A stretch of 64,000 nucleotides of DNA from Sphingobacterium sp. CZ-2 (GCF_004526235.1 NZ_CP038159.1:3844001-3908000), one strand, 5' to 3'. Positions 26,299 to 35,531 are shown, counted from the stretch's first letter. Numbers and translations are program-made. The notes: generated by a model not told the origin, from the letters alone.

Positions 26299-27063
26299 AT
26301 GGGAACATTCATAAAAACGCAAGTTACCGATCATATTTGTCATATACAGCTGGATCGTGGGAAATCCAATGCCATGCATTTGGAGATGATCGAAGAATTA
26401 ACAGCTACCCTGATCGCACAAAGGGAAGATGCAGCCATAGAAGCCATCGTTCTTCAGGGCAAGGAAGCTTTCTTCACCTCCGGATTGGACCTGATCACTC
26501 TTTTTCAATACGACGAAGGACAGATGCGTACCTTTTGGGAAAAATTCATCAACCTGATCTACGAATTAGCTTCCTTTCCGAAGCCAAGCATCGCTGCAGT
26601 TACAGGGCATAGCCCAGCAGGAGGTTGTGTACTCGCCTTATGCTGCGACCATCGGATCATGGCCGAAGGTGATTACATCATCGGATTGAACGAGGTTCCT
26701 GTAGGCATCATCGTGCCGAGCAGCATCTTCGAACTATATAGCTTCTGGATAGGTTCTGCCAATGCCGCGCGCTTTTTGTTGGAAGGAAAACTATTGCCTC
26801 CTGCAGAAGCCTTGAAAGTAGGGCTTATCGATGAGGTTGTTTCCTTTGATCGGATTCAGACCGCAGCAGGCCGAAAAGCCAAGCAATATATGCAGTACGA
26901 CAAGAAAGCCTGGCAGGCTTCCAAACTGAACATCCGAAAAAACCTCTTGTCCCAGGTGATGGAAACAAAAGGCGATGCCATTGAACAGGTATTGAAACAA
27001 TGGTGGGCACCATCTACTCGGGCCATCCTACAGACAATCATCGATAACTTAACGAAAAAATAA
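26299..27063 (+). CDS. Enoyl-CoA isomerase of the crotonase family (ECI1-like)
   Basis: A 254-residue crotonase-fold protein. The oxyanion loop segments EAFFTSGLDL (56-65) and GHSPAGGCVLAL (103-114) are in place. The stretch IIGLNEVPVGIIVPSS, with Glu132, is close to the catalytic segment of mitochondrial delta3,delta2-enoyl-CoA isomerase (ECI1, GLNE-QLGI-AP). The segment LLPPAEALKVGLIDEVV matches the same family. It would shift cis-3 or trans-3 double bonds to trans-2 during oxidation of unsaturated fatty acids. The next gene starts 1 nt after its stop and encodes the matching dienoyl reductase. A generic enoyl-CoA hydratase is the alternative annotation. Confidence 0.75.
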   Translation: MGTFIKTQVTDHICHIQLDRGKSNAMHLEMIEELTATLIAQREDAAIEAIVLQGKEAFFTSGLDLITLFQYDEGQMRTFWEKFINLIYELASFPKPSIAAVTGHSPAGGCVLALCCDHRIMAEGDYIIGLNEVPVGIIVPSSIFELYSFWIGSANAARFLLEGKLLPPAEALKVGLIDEVVSFDRIQTAAGRKAKQYMQYDKKAWQASKLNIRKNLLSQVMETKGDAIEQVLKQWWAPSTRAILQTIIDNLTKK

Positions 27064-27064
27064 T

Positions 27065-27937
27065 ATGGCAGTACAAGGAGCACTACAAAAGGATGCCCTA
27101 AAAGGGAAAACCGTCGTGGTTACGGGCGGAGGAACCGGACTTGGAAAAGCCATGTCTACCTATTTTTCTGAACTGGGCGCAAATCTGGTCATCAGTAGCC
27201 GGAAACTCGATGTCCTAGAAGCTACCGCAAGGGAGATCTCGGACAAGACCGGAAACCCCGTATTACCTGTTGCCTGCGACATCCGCGATGTGGAAGACGT
27301 GAAACAATTACGCCTTAAAGCGGAAGAAGCCTTCGGTGCAGTGGATGTATTGGTGAACAACGCCGCGGGAAACTTCATTTCCCCAACCGAGCGATTGTCG
27401 GCGAATGCTTTTTCGACCATTATTGATATCGTGCTGAAAGGTACCATCAATTGTACCCTAGAATTTGGTAAAGAATGGATTGCGAAAAAACAGGCTGCAA
27501 ACGTACTGAACATAATTACGACCTATGCTTTCACAGGTTCTGGATATGTTGTACCTTCGGCCGTTTCCAAAGGTGGGGTCTTAACATTGACCCGTTCTTT
27601 GGCGGTAGAATGGGGAAAATATGGAATCCGTCACAACGCCATCGCTCCTGGACCTTTCCCTACAAAAGGGGCTTGGGATAGGCTATTACCCGGCGATCTC
27701 GCCAAGAAATTCGACTTCAAAACACGCGTACCTTTAAAACGTGTTGGTGAGCATCAGGAATTGGCGAATTTGGCTGCGTTTTTGATTTCAGATTTTGCCG
27801 GATATATCAATGGAGAGATCATCAGTATCGATGGAGGCGAATGGTTGCAAGGTGCCGGTCAGTTGAGCGGGCTGGAAGCCATCCCAAATGACATGTGGGA
27901 TTCCATTGAGGAGATGATCCGTAAAAACAACAAATAA
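27065..27937 (+). CDS. 2,4-dienoyl-CoA reductase, SDR family (DECR1-like)
   Basis: A 290-residue short-chain dehydrogenase. The NADP-binding loop is TGGGTGLGKAM (20-30), followed by VNNAAGNFISPTERLSANAF. In place of the canonical YxxxK there is Ser at K-4; the catalytic residues appear instead as Tyr154 (ITTYAFTGSG), Ser165 and Lys169, the Tyr-to-Lys spacing of 15 seen in mitochondrial dienoyl-CoA reductase DECR1. The text EWGKYGIRHNAIAPGPFPTKGA and INGEIISIDGG also match DECR1. It would reduce 2,4-dienoyl-CoA with NADPH to a 3-enoyl-CoA, the substrate for the isomerase encoded 1 nt upstream. Cytosolic, no signal peptide. Confidence 0.82.
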   Translation: MAVQGALQKDALKGKTVVVTGGGTGLGKAMSTYFSELGANLVISSRKLDVLEATAREISDKTGNPVLPVACDIRDVEDVKQLRLKAEEAFGAVDVLVNNAAGNFISPTERLSANAFSTIIDIVLKGTINCTLEFGKEWIAKKQAANVLNIITTYAFTGSGYVVPSAVSKGGVLTLTRSLAVEWGKYGIRHNAIAPGPFPTKGAWDRLLPGDLAKKFDFKTRVPLKRVGEHQELANLAAFLISDFAGYINGEIISIDGGEWLQGAGQLSGLEAIPNDMWDSIEEMIRKNNK

Positions 27938-27938
27938 C

Positions 27939-28589
27939 ATGATCAAAAAGAATTTGTTAGGCCTACTTGGCCTACTATTATTGTTCGTTACGGGATGTAA
28001 CAATTCGGGCAAAAAAGTGGAAGCCCATCAGGATAGCACACAACGTGTTGAGATGAACAATCCCGAAGAAATACAACAGATTTCCGAGGTGATTACGCGT
28101 TTCGCAAGGGCTTACCTGAGTGAGGACAATGGAAAGATCAATGCCTTGATCCATCCGGAACATGGTATTGCGATTATCCATCGGCCAGGTGCAGCAGACA
28201 CCTATACCATCATCGATAGCATCGATTTTAAAAACCCGATGCCTCATTATTATGCCTATCCTGTTTTCGTCAATAACCAGGTATTGACATTCGAATCCCT
28301 TCCAAGCTATGATTGCGGAACCATGAAATGGGACAAAATCGGTTTCTTTTGCGATACAACAGCAACAACTGTAAATAGACCTTTGGAAGCCATCGCCATA
28401 TTCTTGGAAGAATTCGAGGATACCAAATTTGATGCTGCGGAGAAAAAAGAAATAGCAGCCTTAGAAGATGGTGCTTATCGCGTTATTCTGGCCCAAGAAA
28501 ATGACCACCTTATTTTCCATGTGAAGAAATTTGATAAGGGTTGGTATGTGACCATTTTGGATCGTGCCTATGCCGGCTGCGACGCCTAA
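27939..28589 (+). CDS. Lipoprotein of unknown function
   Basis: A 216-residue lipoprotein with lipobox VTGC (Cys20) and a spacer NNSGKKVEAHQDS. The body starts with a helix (EIQQISEVITRFARAYLSED) followed by beta segments and ends WYVTILDRAYAGCDA with a lone C-terminal cysteine. Cys residues also occur in SYDCGTMKW and IGFFCDT, so a disulfide is possible. It begins 1 nt after the reductase stop and so is probably co-transcribed with the fatty-acid pair. A helix plus cone-shaped beta sheet would fit an NTF2-like fold, but no family was recognised. Confidence 0.7.
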   Translation: MIKKNLLGLLGLLLLFVTGCNNSGKKVEAHQDSTQRVEMNNPEEIQQISEVITRFARAYLSEDNGKINALIHPEHGIAIIHRPGAADTYTIIDSIDFKNPMPHYYAYPVFVNNQVLTFESLPSYDCGTMKWDKIGFFCDTTATTVNRPLEAIAIFLEEFEDTKFDAAEKKEIAALEDGAYRVILAQENDHLIFHVKKFDKGWYVTILDRAYAGCDA

Positions 28590-28662
28590 ACACAACAACT
28601 AAAAATCACCACAGGAACCACTAAACACACAAAAACTTATTAATATTGCCAAAATACGCTTT

Positions 28663-30402
28663 ATGAGCACTTTAGATAAAGAAACACAAGACAGAATCAA
28701 CCAATGGTTGAGCAGTGAGTACGATCAGGAAACCGTTTCCAAAATCCAACAATTGGTAGATCAGAATGAGGAAACCGAACTGTTGGATTCCTTCTATAAA
28801 GAATTGGAGTTCGGAACTGGAGGATTGCGGGGTATTATGGGAGTAGGATCCAATAGGATGAACAAATACACCATCGGAAAAGCAACCCAAGGCTTGGCCA
28901 ACTACCTCAAAAAACAATTCCCACACCAACAGATCAGTGTAGCCGTTTCTTACGATAGCCGTAATAACTCAAAGGCCTTTGGCCATCTGGTGGCGGATGT
29001 ATTCTCTGCCAATGACATCAAGGTTTACCTGTTCAAGGAATTACGTCCTACGCCGATGTTGTCCTTTGCCGTGCGCCATTTCGGATGCCAGGGTGGTGTG
29101 ATGCTGACCGCATCCCACAACCCCAAAGAATACAATGGCTATAAAGCCTACTGGAATGATGGTGGCCAATTGGTGGCTCCACATGATAAGAATGTCATTA
29201 CCGAGGTCAATGCGATCAAATCGGTATCAGAAATAAAATTTGAGCGTAAAGATTCCAATATCGAATTGATCGATGCGGATTTTGATCAGATCTATATCGA
29301 TGCCAATCTGGCCTTGAGCATACATCCGAAAGCGGTCAAAGCCCAAAAGGATCTAAAAATTGTCTATTCTCCGATCCACGGTACAGGTATCACCATTGTT
29401 CCGAAGATGCTGAACGCTTGGGGATTTGAGCAGGTGGCTGTGGTCGATCAACAGGCGCAGCCCGATGGAAACTTCCCAACTGTGGTTTATCCAAATCCGG
29501 AAGAAGAAGAAGCCATGTCCAAAGCCATGCAGAAAGGCCAGGAACTGGATGCCGATGTGGTCATGGCCACAGACCCTGATGCTGACCGTGTCGGTGTAGC
29601 CATCAAATTGCCTTCAGGAGCATACCAATTGATCAATGGAAACCAGATCGGTTCCCTGTTGACCTATTATGTACTTTCCAGCAAAAAGGATCTGGGACAG
29701 CTAAAATCAAACGATTACATCGTCAAAACCATAGTTACATCAAACCTCTTCTCGGATATCGCCGAAAGTTTTGATGTGAAGTTTTATGAGACCCTAACCG
29801 GATTCAAGTTTATCGGGGAGGTAATGACCAAGGTACAGGGAAAGGAAAACTACCTGGTAGGAGGCGAAGAGAGCTATGGCTTTTTGGTAGGCGACCTGGT
29901 ACGCGATAAAGATGCGGTAAATGCCTGTGCTTTCATCGCCGAAATGACGGCCTATTTCAAGAACCAAGGGAAATCGCTCTTTGATGTACTGATCTCCCTT
30001 TACATGAAATATGGCTACTACAAAGAGAAGTTGATCTCCTTAACGAAAAAAGGGAAAGCGGGAGCTGATGAGATCAAACAGATGATGGCCGATCTACGGG
30101 CAGATCTTCCAAAAGAACTGGGTGGAATCGACGTTTCGGAAGTGCGTGATTATGAAAAAGGCGAAGCTACAGATATGAAGACCGGGCAGAAAAGCAAGAT
30201 CGATCTTCCAAAATCTGATGTGCTGCAGTTCATCACCATGGATGGGGATGTTATTTCAGCAAGACCTTCCGGCACCGAGCCTAAGATAAAATTCTATTGC
30301 TCCGTAAGAGAACCCTTGGAATTTACCGAGGATTATGGTCAGATTTCTAACCGATTAGACGATAAGGTAAGGCAGATGATGGCCGATATTGTAAAAGACT
30401 AA
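28663..30402 (+). CDS. Phosphohexomutase (phosphoglucomutase/phosphomannomutase)
   Basis: A 579-residue alpha-D-phosphohexomutase. The active-site serine loop is TASHNPKEYNG (Ser151), the metal loop is DPDADRVG (Asp304, Asp306, Asp308), the sugar-binding loop is GGEESYGF, and the phosphate-binding loop is RPSGTEPKIKFY in the C-terminal domain. It interconverts glucose-1- and glucose-6-phosphate, and perhaps mannose phosphates, supplying nucleotide-sugar synthesis. Length matches the long PgcA-type subfamily (~570-580 residues). It has no signal peptide and stands 73 nt behind the lipoprotein gene and 43 nt before the Nudix gene on the same strand. Confidence 0.93.
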   Translation: MSTLDKETQDRINQWLSSEYDQETVSKIQQLVDQNEETELLDSFYKELEFGTGGLRGIMGVGSNRMNKYTIGKATQGLANYLKKQFPHQQISVAVSYDSRNNSKAFGHLVADVFSANDIKVYLFKELRPTPMLSFAVRHFGCQGGVMLTASHNPKEYNGYKAYWNDGGQLVAPHDKNVITEVNAIKSVSEIKFERKDSNIELIDADFDQIYIDANLALSIHPKAVKAQKDLKIVYSPIHGTGITIVPKMLNAWGFEQVAVVDQQAQPDGNFPTVVYPNPEEEEAMSKAMQKGQELDADVVMATDPDADRVGVAIKLPSGAYQLINGNQIGSLLTYYVLSSKKDLGQLKSNDYIVKTIVTSNLFSDIAESFDVKFYETLTGFKFIGEVMTKVQGKENYLVGGEESYGFLVGDLVRDKDAVNACAFIAEMTAYFKNQGKSLFDVLISLYMKYGYYKEKLISLTKKGKAGADEIKQMMADLRADLPKELGGIDVSEVRDYEKGEATDMKTGQKSKIDLPKSDVLQFITMDGDVISARPSGTEPKIKFYCSVREPLEFTEDYGQISNRLDDKVRQMMADIVKD

Positions 30403-30445
30403 TTGGAATAAAGGAACAAACGGAACAAGAGATTAAACCGATCAG

Positions 30446-30988
30446 ATGGAAAAGTGGAAAGTTTTATCAAGTGACTATATCATCCAACGCCCTTGGGCCA
30501 CCCTTCGCATTGATAAGCTGGAGATGCCCAATGGGAATATCAAAGAAGAATATTACGTGCTGGAATACCCTACCTGGGTAAATATGGTAGGGATTACCGA
30601 AGACCAGGAAATCCTTTTCGTGCGGCAATACCGACATGGTGCAAATGAAATCATGGTCGAATTGCCAGCTGGTGTGGTAGAGCCGGGGGAAGATCCGGAG
30701 CTCGCTGCCCGCAGGGAATTGTTGGAGGAAACCGGCTACGCTTTTGATAACATCGAATATATCTGCGAACTGTTCGCCAATCCGGCCACATCGGGCAACC
30801 TGACCTATACCTACCTACTTCAAGGGGGCAAGAAGGTTCAGGAACAGGAACTTGACGCTTCCGAGGACATCGAGGTCGTGCTGATGAGCATCAATGAAGC
30901 CAAACAATTTCTATTGGACAACAAGATTGGGCAGGCGCTACACAGCTCTGCCCTATTCTATACCTTTAACAAGTTAGGCCTGCTGTAA
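30446..30988 (+). CDS. Nudix hydrolase, ADP-ribose-pyrophosphatase type
   Basis: A 180-residue Nudix protein. The Nudix box runs GVVEPGEDPELAARRELLEE followed by TGY, a full match to GX5EX7REUXEEXGU. The N-terminal portion (VLSSDYIIQRPWATLRIDKL) and the ALFYTFNK C-terminus fit the ADP-ribose pyrophosphatase NudF/YffH-like subgroup, which cleaves ADP-ribose or nucleotide sugars into monophosphates. Position just downstream of a phosphohexomutase would fit a nucleotide-sugar housekeeping role, but that is inference. The substrate cannot be settled from sequence. Confidence 0.87.
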   Translation: MEKWKVLSSDYIIQRPWATLRIDKLEMPNGNIKEEYYVLEYPTWVNMVGITEDQEILFVRQYRHGANEIMVELPAGVVEPGEDPELAARRELLEETGYAFDNIEYICELFANPATSGNLTYTYLLQGGKKVQEQELDASEDIEVVLMSINEAKQFLLDNKIGQALHSSALFYTFNKLGLL

Positions 30989-31010
30989 GCAATATTTAGC
31001 GGTATTTTGT

Positions 31011-31018
31011 TACCTTTG
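31011..31018 (+). promoter_or_regulatory. Putative -7 box with near-zero leader
   Basis: TACCTTTG, a perfect TAnnTTTG box, ends 4 nt before the ATG at 31023. Transcription would begin at or next to the start codon, giving a leaderless mRNA. A -33 TTG at the expected distance was not found. Confidence 0.4.
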
Positions 31019-31022
31019 CCGT

Positions 31023-32336
31023 ATGGCTAGAGAAATTTACGAAACCAAGCGAAAAGCGCTTAAAATCAACCTCAACGCAGATATCTACGGTACATTTGCT
31101 GAAATTGGAGCCGGACAGGAAGTAGCAAGGAACTTCTTTGAGGCCGGTGCTGCCTCAGGTACCATAGCAAAAACCATGTCGGCCTATGATATGGCTTTCT
31201 CCGACGCCATCTATGGCGTGGAAGAGTCCGGAAGATATGTGAGCCGTACCAGATTGAATAAAATGTTGACCCATGAGTTCGACCTCCTGACCGAACGTTT
31301 ACAGGGTGATAAATACCAGACCAAAAAATTCTTTGCCTTTGCCGATACGGTAACCACCTTGAATTTCACGAAGACCAACGAGCCGCACGGCTGGATCGGG
31401 ATCCGTTTCCAACATGAGGTAAATGGACCGACCAATGACATCGTAATGCACGTTCGTTTGTTGGATAGTGACAACAGGCTACAATCCAAAGTATTGGGTA
31501 TCTTAGGGGTAAACCTGGTATTTGCGGCCTATTACTACGCAGAGAACCTGCAGACCATGATCGAATCGCTGGTAGACAACCTTTCGGTAGGTTCGGTAGA
31601 GATTGACCTGGTCAAAGTATCCGGGCCCTTGTTTGCCAATGCGAATGAGCGTCTGTTGAACCTATACCTGATCGCAAAAGGATTCGCCAAGGCAGCCATT
31701 TTCAGACCCGACGGAAAAGCCGCGCAAATCAAGGATTACCTCTACAAAAAGAACATCATTATCCTTCGTACCAAATACCGCCAAAAGTCCAATCCAAACT
31801 TTGACCTCTTCAACCTCGCGGTGGAGGAATTCCGGAAGAACACCGGCGCAGTTCCGGAAGATACCGTGGTGCTTATTGAGGTATTGATGGGGAATGTATT
31901 GGATGAGAACGCCAGCATTACCGATGAGGATCTGGTGTATTTCGCTGAACGCGCTGAATACCTATGTTCCACAGGGAACAATATCCTGGTTTCCAACTTC
32001 CGTAGGAACAATCATTTGGCAGAATTCGTACAGACCTTCAAACCGAAGAATGTAGGAATTGCGACCAACGTATCCAACCTGAAGAATATTTTCAATACCG
32101 ATAATTACAACAAGGAGCAGTACACCAACGAATTGCTATCCTATATTTCCGGCATGTTCAGTAAAAACGTGAAATTATATGCTTATCCTTATTTGGACAA
32201 GAAAAACAATAAGATCGTAACGACGAAGAACGTACCGGTATCCGAGGAAGCAAAACCTTTGTTCGACTTCCTGATCAACAACAAGTACATTGTAGATATC
32301 GAGAACTTCGATGAGAAGTTCGTAAAAACAGTCTAA
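31023..32336 (+). CDS. Conserved cytosolic protein of unknown function
   Basis: A 437-residue soluble protein beginning MAREIYETKRKALKINLNAD, then IYGTFAEIGAGQEVARNFFE. It has no signal peptide, beta-barrel pattern or transmembrane helix. It is a highly conserved Bacteroidota family, also seen in some other phyla, that databases often label TonB-dependent receptor; nothing in this sequence supports that label. The middle region (YLYKKNIIILRTKYRQKSNP) and C-terminal Rossmann-like stretches (NNILVSNFRRNNHLAEFVQT) suggest an enzyme with alpha/beta domains. The predicted promoter sits directly at its start. It overlaps the convergent thioredoxin gene by 4 nt. Function is not known to me. Confidence 0.8.
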   Translation: MAREIYETKRKALKINLNADIYGTFAEIGAGQEVARNFFEAGAASGTIAKTMSAYDMAFSDAIYGVEESGRYVSRTRLNKMLTHEFDLLTERLQGDKYQTKKFFAFADTVTTLNFTKTNEPHGWIGIRFQHEVNGPTNDIVMHVRLLDSDNRLQSKVLGILGVNLVFAAYYYAENLQTMIESLVDNLSVGSVEIDLVKVSGPLFANANERLLNLYLIAKGFAKAAIFRPDGKAAQIKDYLYKKNIIILRTKYRQKSNPNFDLFNLAVEEFRKNTGAVPEDTVVLIEVLMGNVLDENASITDEDLVYFAERAEYLCSTGNNILVSNFRRNNHLAEFVQTFKPKNVGIATNVSNLKNIFNTDNYNKEQYTNELLSYISGMFSKNVKLYAYPYLDKKNNKIVTTKNVPVSEEAKPLFDFLINNKYIVDIENFDEKFVKTV

Positions 32337-33820
32337 AGACTTTCTTCGATCTGTTTAATGAGCACATCCCGTTTCATCGGGTAACCGGCCTTGGACAGTT
32401 CATAAGAACCATCTTTTTTGATGATGATATAAGACGGGAAGCCAGAGGCTCCCGTTTTTTTTAAGATATCGTCTGTAAGAGTTCTATTAGCATTGATATG
32501 TAAGCCTTCCATGTTATAGTAGGCAATCAGTTTCTTAAGCTGCTCGTCCTTGCCTTCATCATAGTTGGCAATGTACATGAACGTGACGTCCTTGTCTGCG
32601 AAGTGTTTCTTCAATGGCCCAGCATTTTTTTGAATCTCCTGATGACATGGCCCACACCAGCTGCCCCAAAGATCGATCAATACGGTTTTCCCCTTCACTT
32701 TTTCCAATACCTGATCGAAATTGCTGAATTCGGTTCCGCCAGGGATGAAAATCATTTTATCGTTCAATTTCCTGGCTTCATTGGTCCTTACTTCCGAAAT
32801 CATCAGTGCAAATACTTTCAGGTATTCGCTGTTTGGATATTTCTTTTCGAATCTGTCAATTATTGCTGCAGCATTGGTCTTCTTGTCACGCTGGATATTG
32901 TTCAACAAACTGGCATAGGCCAATTCATTCACCTTGCCCTGAAATTCCTGGTTTATCATCCGCTCTACAAATTGGTTTTCTGAATCACTGGAATGCATTT
33001 TTAAGGCCTCTTCTCGAGTCATGCCTGGATAATATTTCTGCATCACGGTAGAATCTTTCATCTGTTCCCACAGGGATTCCTTTTTCCGAAGTAGGTAATC
33101 GCTCAAGAAACTGTAAAAGACTTCCGATTTGACGGCTGTCGGATCCTGAATATCAACATCATTCAACAAACTATCCTGCTTTTTGTCCCATACCGCTTTC
33201 AGTTCCCTATAGTTCTTTTTGTTTCGATAGCTGAATTTTTGGTTGCCACTGAAACCTACAAATAGGTCGAGGGGAGTATATTTCTGGTTAAGCGCCATCA
33301 TATCTTTCCAAGCCTTTGTAGGCTTATGCTTTTTGATATAACGCTGAATAGCTACTTGGTTCTGGAGATCCATTTTTTTGATTTCGGCTAATACCCGATC
33401 CGGAAGGGTATCATTTTTAAAGGCCTCCCTATTTAGCGAAGTTGTTAATCCTAGGTATTGGTTATTGTTTGCCCCTTTACCCGTGATGGTAACACTGTCT
33501 TTGTCTCCTATTCTGGAAAATTTTACATAAAGATCATCCCCTGGCGAAACATACAGGTATCCTCTCAGCTTTCCAGCATAATAATAGATGGGGGTTAATT
33601 CCTTAACATGGATATCCTGCTTTAATATCCCATCCTTAAAAAAGTAATTTCCTTCGGCTGAATCTCCAAAAAGTTGAGAAGAGGATTTGGGAGGTCCGGG
33701 TAAATAGAAACCGACTTCCCCAGTTTTGGACAGCGTGTTTTCAAAGGTGATTTTTGCTGTTTGGGCTTGCACAAAAATGTACTGTACCAACAGCAGACAG
33801 ATAATCAGGCATCTTTTCAT
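32333..33820 (-). CDS. Exported TlpA-like thioredoxin-family disulfide reductase
   Basis: A 495-residue protein with signal peptide 1-19 (YIFVQAQ). An N-terminal ~130-residue DUF4369-like beta domain begins KITFENTLSKTGEVGFYLPG. A helical middle follows. The C-terminal ~140 residues are a thioredoxin fold with WGSWCGPCHQE (Cys389, Cys392) and the cis-proline segment SGFPSYII. Such proteins reduce periplasmic disulfides or serve cytochrome c maturation in Bacteroidota. It is transcribed alone and is convergent with the 437-residue conserved protein, overlapping it by 4 nt at the 3' ends. Partner substrates are unknown. Confidence 0.87.
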   Translation of the reverse strand: MKRCLIICLLLVQYIFVQAQTAKITFENTLSKTGEVGFYLPGPPKSSSQLFGDSAEGNYFFKDGILKQDIHVKELTPIYYYAGKLRGYLYVSPGDDLYVKFSRIGDKDSVTITGKGANNNQYLGLTTSLNREAFKNDTLPDRVLAEIKKMDLQNQVAIQRYIKKHKPTKAWKDMMALNQKYTPLDLFVGFSGNQKFSYRNKKNYRELKAVWDKKQDSLLNDVDIQDPTAVKSEVFYSFLSDYLLRKKESLWEQMKDSTVMQKYYPGMTREEALKMHSSDSENQFVERMINQEFQGKVNELAYASLLNNIQRDKKTNAAAIIDRFEKKYPNSEYLKVFALMISEVRTNEARKLNDKMIFIPGGTEFSNFDQVLEKVKGKTVLIDLWGSWCGPCHQEIQKNAGPLKKHFADKDVTFMYIANYDEGKDEQLKKLIAYYNMEGLHINANRTLTDDILKKTGASGFPSYIIIKKDGSYELSKAGYPMKRDVLIKQIEESL

Positions 33821-33872
33821 AAAAAAAGGATCTATGGTTGCTACCTAATTTACGTATTTTCCCTTGGCTTTC

Positions 33873-34694
33873 CTATAAGAATTTCTTGAATATAGCGTAC
33901 AGGATCTTCAGATCCTCTTCCGTTAAGGTAGCGGATGTAACATCTTTTTGAATATAATGGTATTTGAATCCCTTAATGGCTGCATCGAGATTCTTCACAT
34001 CAAATCCAATAATGCGTAACGCAATTTTAGGATCAAAACCTACTGGAGGAGTTTCCAACACCCCATCGTACCAATACCCATATCCCTTATCGGCCAATGT
34101 TTTCCAAGGAAACCGGGAAGGATCGTTCTTACGGGTTGGGGCATAGTCCATATGACCAATAAAATTGGCCTGTGGGATCTTATAGCTTTCTTTAAGGTAA
34201 GCCAATAGCTGGATCAGCGCATTGATCTGTACTTCAGGCCAAGGATCTGTTGTACCGTTGTTGTCCAACTCAATCCCGATGGAAGAGGAATTCAGATCGG
34301 TATCATTTCCCCATTTCCCGGCTCCGGCATGGTGCGCCCGGTAATAATCATTCACCATCTGCACGATTTTTCCATCCCTGCCGATCACATAATGCGAACT
34401 TACCGCAGCTCGCTCGCTATGGAAGGTTCTTACCGTCTGGTCCAGGTCTTTCTGAGCTGTATGGTGGATCATGACATAATTCGGCTTTCTCATTCCGAAA
34501 TTGATGGAACCGATCCATTCCTTGTTGGCTGCAGCTATTTTTGCGATCTGGCTTTCTACTGGGGCTTCTTTATAGATGGCCGCGTATTCCTTGGCCTTTT
34601 TCTTATAAACCTTTTCTGTTGCCGCATATTTACCGCCTCCACAAGAGGTTGCCAATAGGGCGATGAACAAATATGTTAGGGTATTCTTCAACAT
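33873..34694 (-). CDS. N-acetylmuramoyl-L-alanine amidase lipoprotein (Amidase_2)
   Basis: A 273-residue lipoprotein with lipobox TSC (Cys18) then GGGKYAA. The Amidase_2/PGRP fold starts near residue 70: MIHHTAQ with zinc-ligand His77 or His78, YYRAHHAGAGKWG with His121/122, SIGIELDNNG, and IGHMDYAPTRKNDP with His181. This set matches AmpD-like zinc amidases that cut the MurNAc-L-alanine bond of peptidoglycan or its fragments. As a lipoprotein it would act in the periplasm. It has its own TTG-N19-TATATTTG promoter inside the end of the upstream DUF1080 gene. Confidence 0.9.
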   Translation of the reverse strand: MLKNTLTYLFIALLATSCGGGKYAATEKVYKKKAKEYAAIYKEAPVESQIAKIAAANKEWIGSINFGMRKPNYVMIHHTAQKDLDQTVRTFHSERAAVSSHYVIGRDGKIVQMVNDYYRAHHAGAGKWGNDTDLNSSSIGIELDNNGTTDPWPEVQINALIQLLAYLKESYKIPQANFIGHMDYAPTRKNDPSRFPWKTLADKGYGYWYDGVLETPPVGFDPKIALRIIGFDVKNLDAAIKGFKYHYIQKDVTSATLTEEDLKILYAIFKKFL

Positions 34695-34714
34695 GGTCTT
34701 ATTAAATAGGTAAA

Positions 34715-34744
34715 CAAATATAAGGTTTTAGAACGCATCTACAA
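34715..34744 (-). promoter_or_regulatory. Promoter of the amidase gene
   Basis: On the minus strand TTG (34744-34742), 19 nt, then TATATTTG (34722-34715), exactly the Bacteroidota -33/-7 arrangement. It lies ~20 nt before the amidase ATG and overlaps the 3' end of the DUF1080 gene. Confidence 0.6.
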
Positions 34745-35486
34745 CGAATTCAGGTCTTTCTATACCCGGTTCCAATTCGATGATCTGCAGATTGCGGAAT
34801 TCCATCTTGGCTCCCTCAGCTTCCAGACAGAGGTATCCCTTCCTCTTGGATGCTAAACGGATACTATTGACAAACTTTCCGTTCACCGCGAGTTTCACTG
34901 TCCCATCAATACAGACAACCGTGTATTTATTCCACTCTCCTACACCTAAGCAACGGTTTTCCAAGGATTTACTTCTGCTCCCTCTGGGATTATCCGGGGA
35001 TGCGGTCATGCCACCGGCACCGAACAGCTCGCCATGTACATAGGCGATAGGCTGTTGAACCCCATTTACCGCATTGATGTTCACCCAATCCAGCTCCAAC
35101 ATCTGCACTTCCATCCCCATGGGTAAGCGTGTTTTGGGATCCGCCTTGGCATCACACCATACAAAAATCCCCGAGTTGCCCCCTTTTTCCAAATGCCGCC
35201 ATTCTACATGCATGATGAAGTTCTCATACATTTTCTCCGATCGAACCACTCCGATTGGGTTTCCCGAATTCTTAAGGAGATTTCCCATGGCTTTCCAGGT
35301 GGTATCGGAGGTGTTTACATCATACCAGGTAATGGCTTTCCCTTTCGACTTGGGGTTGATGATGCTTTCATCAAAGTTTTTTTCCATCCCGAACTGAAAT
35401 AATTTCTTTTGGGCATGTAAGGATGGGGTAATAAGGATAAAGGTAAGAATGGATAGGATAAGGTAAGCGTATTTGTTCATGGTCAA
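34728..35486 (-). CDS. Exported DUF1080 (3-keto-disaccharide hydrolase-like) protein
   Basis: A 252-residue exported protein with signal peptide 1-26 (PSLHAQ). The body is the DUF1080 beta-jelly-roll: [20 protein letters not shown], then [19 protein letters not shown], then MGMEVQMLE and the closing [11 protein letters not shown]. The family is related to concanavalin-like lectins, and recent members are 3-keto-disaccharide hydrolases. The segment GNSGIFVW is the conserved centre. It follows the phosphoesterase gene on the same strand but is separated from it by a terminator. Its sugar substrate is unknown. Confidence 0.88.
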   Translation of the reverse strand: MTMNKYAYLILSILTFILITPSLHAQKKLFQFGMEKNFDESIINPKSKGKAITWYDVNTSDTTWKAMGNLLKNSGNPIGVVRSEKMYENFIMHVEWRHLEKGGNSGIFVWCDAKADPKTRLPMGMEVQMLELDWVNINAVNGVQQPIAYVHGELFGAGGMTASPDNPRGSRSKSLENRCLGVGEWNKYTVVCIDGTVKLAVNGKFVNSIRLASKRKGYLCLEAEGAKMEFRNLQIIELEPGIERPEFVVDAF

Positions 35487-35531
35487 GGGGTTGATTTGAA
35501 CCTAAAATAAGAAATTAAAATAGCTCAGAAA

